Shown here in pieces: positions 12,967 through 16,343 of a stretch of 16,343 nucleotides of DNA. Source of the stretch: DAISLF01 sp964517345 (GTDB lineage Bacteria > Patescibacteriota > Gracilibacteria > Peribacterales > Peribacteraceae); assembly GCA_964517345.1 (NCBI GenBank), contig CAZFBZ010000033.1:1-16343 (forward strand), given 5' to 3'. The position numbers and the translations under genes are program-made. Under the pieces are notes generated by a model. It worked only from the letters and a program-made list of their open reading frames with translations. It did not search any database and was not told where the DNA came from. Position 1 is the first letter of the stretch. Each line of letters opens with the position of its first letter.

Positions 12967-13362
12967 ATGACCCGCTTTCCACTTCCCTCTCCGGCGTCTT
13001 CGTCATCCGCCACCGCGCGGACGGGCATGACTGGCGAACGCTCTGCCGAGGCGTATCTGGTGTCGCTCGGGTACGACATCCGCGGACGCAACGTCCGCGT
13101 GGGCAAAGGCGAGATCGACCTGCTCGCCTACGATCACAGCGACGGCGTGCTCGTGTTCGCCGAAGTGAAGTCCCGGTCACGTGACGACGATGATTACCGC
13201 CCAGACCTCAACCTCACGCCCACCAAGCGGCGCGCGATGGCGTCCGCGGCACGCACATGGATCGCGGAGCACGACTACGAGGGTGGCTACCGGCTCGATC
13301 TGCTCTGCGTTGTCGACGGACTCGTGGTGGATCACCTGTGCGAGCTTGCCTGGGGTGACTGA
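12967..13362 (+). CDS. yraN: YraN/UPF0102 family endonuclease-like protein
   Basis: This 131-residue protein belongs to UPF0102, a small group with the PD-(D/E)XK nuclease fold and unproven role, thought to act on DNA. The conserved core is present: GERSAEAYLVSLGYDI (23-38), GEIDLLAYD (48-56, E49 and D51) and VFAEVKSRS (63-71, E66 and K68). The motif RTGMTGE (18-24) corresponds to the family's TGxxGE start, so the frame must begin upstream of the inner ATG at 13027; ATG 12967 is preferred, with GTG 12934 possible. In many bacteria yraN lies near replication genes; here it is divergent from comM, a DNA-processing neighbour. No clear -10 box or Shine-Dalgarno is seen. It converges on pgl with 4 nt between. 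Confidence 0.9.
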   Translation: MTRFPLPSPASSSSATARTGMTGERSAEAYLVSLGYDIRGRNVRVGKGEIDLLAYDHSDGVLVFAEVKSRSRDDDDYRPDLNLTPTKRRAMASAARTWIAEHDYEGGYRLDLLCVVDGLVVDHLCELAWGD

Positions 13363-13366
13363 TTGC

Positions 13367-14074
13367 TCAGGGGTGCAGCAACACCGTCAGATTGCCTCCC
13401 GGGAAGAGCGTTTTGAGTGGCCAGCGTTTTTCGTCCTCGGTGCTCGCGGTCATGGCATCGAGGGTTTTGCGCTTCTTCTCGCCCTTCAGGAGCAGCAGGC
13501 TCTTGGCGGCGTTCTGCAGCACGGGCACGGTGACGGTGATGCGATCGCGCACGGCGAAACGCTCCGTGACGGTGTGTGCGGCGAGTGACGGTCCATACGC
13601 GAGATCGCTGAGTGGCGGAAAGAGCGACGCGATATGCCCGTCATCCCCCAGCCCGAGCGTCACGATATCGGCGTGGCCGTGCTCGTCGAACAGGCGCCGG
13701 AGATCACGGTCGTAGGTCAGCACGCACTCGTCGATGTCCAGATCCGTCTTGGGCGCGACAACGTGCTCCGCCTCGTAGACGCCCGCGTCGTGCAGGAGTG
13801 TCTCGCGGATCATGCAGAGATTGCTCTCGGGGCTCTCGTCCGAGATGTGGCGCTCGTCGACGAGGAACATCCACACGCGGTTCCATTCGATATCCGTTTC
13901 CTTCCCCAAAGCCTCGAACACGGGGCGGGGCGTGGAGCCTCCGGACAGGCCGATCACGCATTCGCCGCGTTCGTCGATTGCGGTCTCAATGGCATCGCGC
14001 AGAGCGGCGACGGCGGTTCCCACGAAAGCGTCTTCAGAGGGGGACTCGATGAAGGTGTAGGGCAGGGTGCTCAT
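13367..14074 (-). CDS. pgl: 6-phosphogluconolactonase
   Basis: Hydrolyses 6-phosphogluconolactone to 6-phosphogluconate, the second step of the oxidative pentose-phosphate pathway, in the cytoplasm. The 235-residue protein carries the NagB/DevB-type motifs: LSGGSTP (43-49, phosphate binding), FLVDERH (70-76) with ESN at 83-85, and the signature LGLGDDGHIASLFP (140-153) with the catalytic histidine. Length is typical. ATG 14074 lies 6 nt after TAGGCT (14081-14086), in the 27-nt gap behind zwf, so it has its own possible leaderless promoter as well as likely read-through from zwf. The adjacent G6PD gene makes the function nearly certain. Confidence 0.95.
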   Translation of the reverse strand: MSTLPYTFIESPSEDAFVGTAVAALRDAIETAIDERGECVIGLSGGSTPRPVFEALGKETDIEWNRVWMFLVDERHISDESPESNLCMIRETLLHDAGVYEAEHVVAPKTDLDIDECVLTYDRDLRRLFDEHGHADIVTLGLGDDGHIASLFPPLSDLAYGPSLAAHTVTERFAVRDRITVTVPVLQNAAKSLLLLKGEKKRKTLDAMTASTEDEKRWPLKTLFPGGNLTVLLHP

Positions 14075-14080
14075 TGCTTC

Positions 14081-14086
14081 AGCCTA
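14081..14086 (-). promoter_or_regulatory. -10 box of possible leaderless promoter, pgl
   Basis: TAGGCT on the minus strand, then GAAGCA and ATG. The box is weaker than its neighbours but the 6-nt gap is exact. Confidence 0.45.
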
Positions 14087-14101
14087 CCAGAGCGCTGTGC
14101 C

Positions 14102-15547
14102 TCAAAACCACTTCACGCCGTCGCGGGCGATCCACGCGTCCGCCTCTTCCGGTCCGTTGGAACCGGCGGGATAGGTGTACAGCGGAGTCGTCGCCTTCTC
14201 CAAATGGGCCTGAACCGGATCGATCAGCCGCCAGGACGTGCGCACCTCCTCCGGCTGCAGGAACCAGTGGCGCTTGCCGTGGATGGCTTCCAGCAGCAGC
14301 ACGCCGTGTTCGGGAAGACAGTCGCCCATGCAGACGAGCGGGTCTTCCAGGATGAGCGGGCGGAACGACGGCTCCGTGCCGCCGAGCTTGGTCTGCAAAA
14401 AGATGCGCATGCCCGCTTCGCCCTGCAGGATGATATCCACGCGGTTCGGTCCGCTGCCCGGTCCCACCACGCGCGGTTCCTGGAACTGCACAGAGATGCG
14501 CGTTTCCTTTTTACCGAGACGCTTGCCCGACCGCAGGTAGAACGGCACGCCCTGCCAGCGGGATTCCTTGTTGAAGAGCCGCAGCGCCGCGAACGTGTTC
14601 GTGCGCGAGCCCGGCGCCACTCCTTCTTCATGCAGATAGCCTGTCACCGTCTCGCCGCGCACGTTGCCCTCGGTGTACTGGGCCTGCATGACGATATCGT
14701 CGAGGTTGGCGGCCGGCGGCAAGTAGAACTGGTCCAGCGCGTTGAAGCGGCTCTCGCGCAGTCCCTCGTCCGTATCCTTGATGTGCATGGTCAGCAGGGA
14801 CGCGACCATCAGCAGGTGGCTCTGGAACATGTCCCGGAACGTGCCCGTGGATTCAAAGTATCCCGCGCGTCCTTCCAACCCCATGGACTCCGACGCCGTG
14901 ACTTCCACATGATGAATGAGCGTGTTCTTGAACAGGCGCTCGAGGATCGGGTTGGCGAAGCGCAGATAGTAGACGTTGCGCACGGCCTCTTTTCCCAGGT
15001 AGTGGTCGAGCAGATAGATCTCCTCCTCCGAAAAGCAGCTCATGAGCTCCTTGCGCAGCGATTCGAAGCTGGCGAGGTCATGGCCGACGGGCTTCTCCAC
15101 AATGCAGCGGAAGCCCTTGCCTTTCATGTGGATGCCGCCGAGGCAGATGTTATTGAGCACGGCGGAGAAGGCGCTCGGCGGGATCGACAGATACGCCAGG
15201 CGCACCGGATGCGCCCAGCCTTTCTCGATCTCCTCCAGCGACTTGCCCAGTGCGCGGAAGTCCGCGGTCTTGTCGTACTGGCCTGTGCGATAATGCACGT
15301 GCGTCAGGAACTCCTCCAGGGTCTTGCGGTTCACTTCCGGCATCTGCGCACGCACGGACGTCTCCACGAGCTTGCGGAATTCGGCGTCGGTCATCGGCGA
15401 ACGCGCGTATCCGATGATCGCGTAATCGCGCGGGAAGCGCTTCTTGAGCGCCAGCACGTAGAGCGCGGGATAGATCTTCAGCTTGGCCAGGTTCCCTGAG
15501 GCCCCGAAGAGGATGAAGCTGAACGGCGAGGATGTGGAGAGCGCCAT
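14102..15547 (-). CDS. zwf: Glucose-6-phosphate 1-dehydrogenase
   Basis: Oxidises glucose-6-phosphate to 6-phosphogluconolactone while reducing NAD(P)+, the entry step of the oxidative pentose-phosphate pathway. The 481-residue protein shows the dinucleotide motif FGASGNLAKLKIYPAL (14-29; most members have GASGDLA), EKPVGHD (151-157), the substrate motif LDHYLGKE (180-187) and RDMFQSHLL (238-246) with catalytic H244. Length is normal. ATG 15547 gives the family start; the frame runs further upstream only as a shadow of the glycosyltransferase gene. TACAAT (15558-15563) lies 10 nt upstream, implying a leader of about 3-4 nt. The pgl gene follows after 27 nt, so the two probably form one transcript. 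Confidence 0.96.
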   Translation of the reverse strand: MALSTSSPFSFILFGASGNLAKLKIYPALYVLALKKRFPRDYAIIGYARSPMTDAEFRKLVETSVRAQMPEVNRKTLEEFLTHVHYRTGQYDKTADFRALGKSLEEIEKGWAHPVRLAYLSIPPSAFSAVLNNICLGGIHMKGKGFRCIVEKPVGHDLASFESLRKELMSCFSEEEIYLLDHYLGKEAVRNVYYLRFANPILERLFKNTLIHHVEVTASESMGLEGRAGYFESTGTFRDMFQSHLLMVASLLTMHIKDTDEGLRESRFNALDQFYLPPAANLDDIVMQAQYTEGNVRGETVTGYLHEEGVAPGSRTNTFAALRLFNKESRWQGVPFYLRSGKRLGKKETRISVQFQEPRVVGPGSGPNRVDIILQGEAGMRIFLQTKLGGTEPSFRPLILEDPLVCMGDCLPEHGVLLLEAIHGKRHWFLQPEEVRTSWRLIDPVQAHLEKATTPLYTYPAGSNGPEEADAWIARDGVKWF

Positions 15548-15557
15548 GAGAAGCCTT

Positions 15558-15563
15558 ATTGTA
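15558..15563 (-). promoter_or_regulatory. -10 box upstream of zwf
   Basis: TACAAT on the minus strand, 10 nt before ATG 15547. The predicted leader is only 3-4 nt, so translation would still be near-leaderless. Confidence 0.45.
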
Positions 15564-15581
15564 GACGAGCGCGTTCCGTCA

Positions 15582-16343
15582 TCAATCGATTCCGGATACG
15601 AGCGGATCGAGGACGATTCCGGGTACCGCATCATCGGTGCGGGCGTAGGTGAGCGCGATGCGCTCCAGTTCCTCCGGCGTGAGCGGTGCGGGTGATGCGC
15701 AACGGTCGAGCAGCTTCTCCCAGTGATACATCTCGCCCGGCTTGCGGTCGGGATTCGCCAGATGCCGCGTCCAGCCCTGCGTGATCTTCGCCGCGAGCTG
15801 CGCAGCGCTCCGCACGGGGAAATGCGCGAGAGCGAGCGTGGATGAGAACACCGACCGGCATGCGGGCCCGTCCGGTCCCTCTTGCAGCAGATGGCTGCCG
15901 AGCGAAAGCGACGCATTCGGCATGCGGGCCAGTGCGCCGGGGACGAGTGCCTTGTGGAATTGCGGCGATTCGTCATCGCGGCGATGACGGATGCGGCGCG
16001 GCGGCGAGGGTTCGGATGCGTCGTCGCCGGGCCGGGGGACGTAGGTCTTCCACGGCAGGAGCGTCACGGCGTCGCGCGGTGCGGCATCGAGCGCATCATC
16101 CAACGTCGTGCTCCCGGGCACTGCCAGGAACTCGTCCGCGTCCAATGGCAAAATCCAGTCGGCATCGAGCGCGGCGGCTTCGCGGAGCAGGGCGGTGAGT
16201 GCCTTGGACTGATGATGCACGGGCATCGGATCGCTGCGCAGATCGAGCGGAAGTCCTGTATCCCGAAGCGAGGCAAGGATCGCGGGCGTGTCGTCGGTGC
16301 TTCCATTATCGATGATGATCATCCGGTCCGCGAACGGCGCGTG
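15582..16343 (-). CDS. Family 2 glycosyltransferase, N terminus beyond the window
   Basis: The frame is open to the window edge, so the 253 residues seen are a C-terminal part. The nucleotide-sugar site is partly visible: the first residues read HAPFADRMIIIDNGSTDDT, the usual strand-loop of a GT-A fold, and WILPLDADEFL carries the DxD metal motif. The rest (QFHKALVPGAL, GSHLLQEG, ITQGWTRHL, YHWEKLLDR) fits the group of GT2 enzymes that have a histidine-rich C-terminal region. The sugar and acceptor cannot be told; a role in cell-surface glycan or glycoprotein synthesis is usual. The ATG at 16322 is internal. It lies 34 nt upstream of zwf on the same strand; zwf seems to have its own promoter. 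Confidence 0.88.
   Translation of the reverse strand, partial: HAPFADRMIIIDNGSTDDTPAILASLRDTGLPLDLRSDPMPVHHQSKALTALLREAAALDADWILPLDADEFLAVPGSTTLDDALDAAPRDAVTLLPWKTYVPRPGDDASEPSPPRRIRHRRDDESPQFHKALVPGALARMPNASLSLGSHLLQEGPDGPACRSVFSSTLALAHFPVRSAAQLAAKITQGWTRHLANPDRKPGEMYHWEKLLDRCASPAPLTPEELERIALTYARTDDAVPGIVLDPLVSGID

Noticed and set aside
13634..15499. A 621-codon plus-strand open frame across pgl and zwf
   Set aside because: It lies wholly opposite two clearly identified genes and its translation is His/Arg/Gln-rich without domain features, a typical antisense shadow of GC-rich coding DNA.
15548..15976. Upstream extension of the zwf frame by 143 codons
   Set aside because: Arg/Ser-rich translation opposite no conserved motif, overlapping the glycosyltransferase gene in another frame.

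Overview
This GC-rich window reads as a compact bacterial chromosome segment using the standard genetic code: several well-recognised genes end in TGA. Short intergenic gaps, a secreted SLH-domain protein with a serine linker, a trimmed stringent-response enzyme and mostly leaderless promoters fit the Patescibacteria/CPR, perhaps the Peribacteria/Peregrinibacteria side. That placement is an inference from gene style, not from a marker gene.

Layout. 1-1281: a 54-aa membrane peptide (+), a DUF2177-like membrane protein (-) and a DUF1697 protein (+), the last two divergent. 1265-2320: a RelA/SpoT-type synthetase without HD domain (-). 2454-2879: an orphan 141-aa protein (-). 3081-5589: on the minus strand, inorganic pyrophosphatase, an NRAMP-type transporter with an unusual metal site, and an MscS channel lacking its cytoplasmic cage. 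5678-6064: a stand-alone receiver protein (+). 6117-7142: an orphan four-helix membrane protein (-). 7143-7563: the only long non-coding stretch. 7564-9207: SLH protein (+). 9211-10056: pyrF (-). 10142-11242: a secreted protein with a Glu/Trp-rich tail (-). 11299-12804: comM/yifB (-). 12967-13362: yraN (+). 13367-15547: pgl and zwf (-), the two oxidative pentose-phosphate enzymes. 15582-16343: a partial family 2 glycosyltransferase (-).

The genes are mostly unrelated housekeeping units. The clear functional pair is zwf with pgl, which turn glucose-6-phosphate into 6-phosphogluconate with reduction of NAD(P)+. Pyrophosphatase, NRAMP and MscS share a strand and close spacing and may be partly co-transcribed.

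The most interesting signal is regulatory. At six genes a TANNNT box lies exactly 6 nt before the start codon, at another it lies 7 nt before, and at zwf 10 nt before; this is the geometry of leaderless mRNAs. Two orphan genes (141 aa and 341 aa) instead have Shine-Dalgarno sites 5 nt before ATG, and one has a near-perfect sigma70 promoter (TTGACT-17-TATAAT). The window therefore seems to mix two initiation modes. Other oddities are lineage-specific losses: no HD domain in the alarmone enzyme, no C-terminal domain in MscS, no cysteine loop in ComM, and a remodelled metal site in NRAMP.
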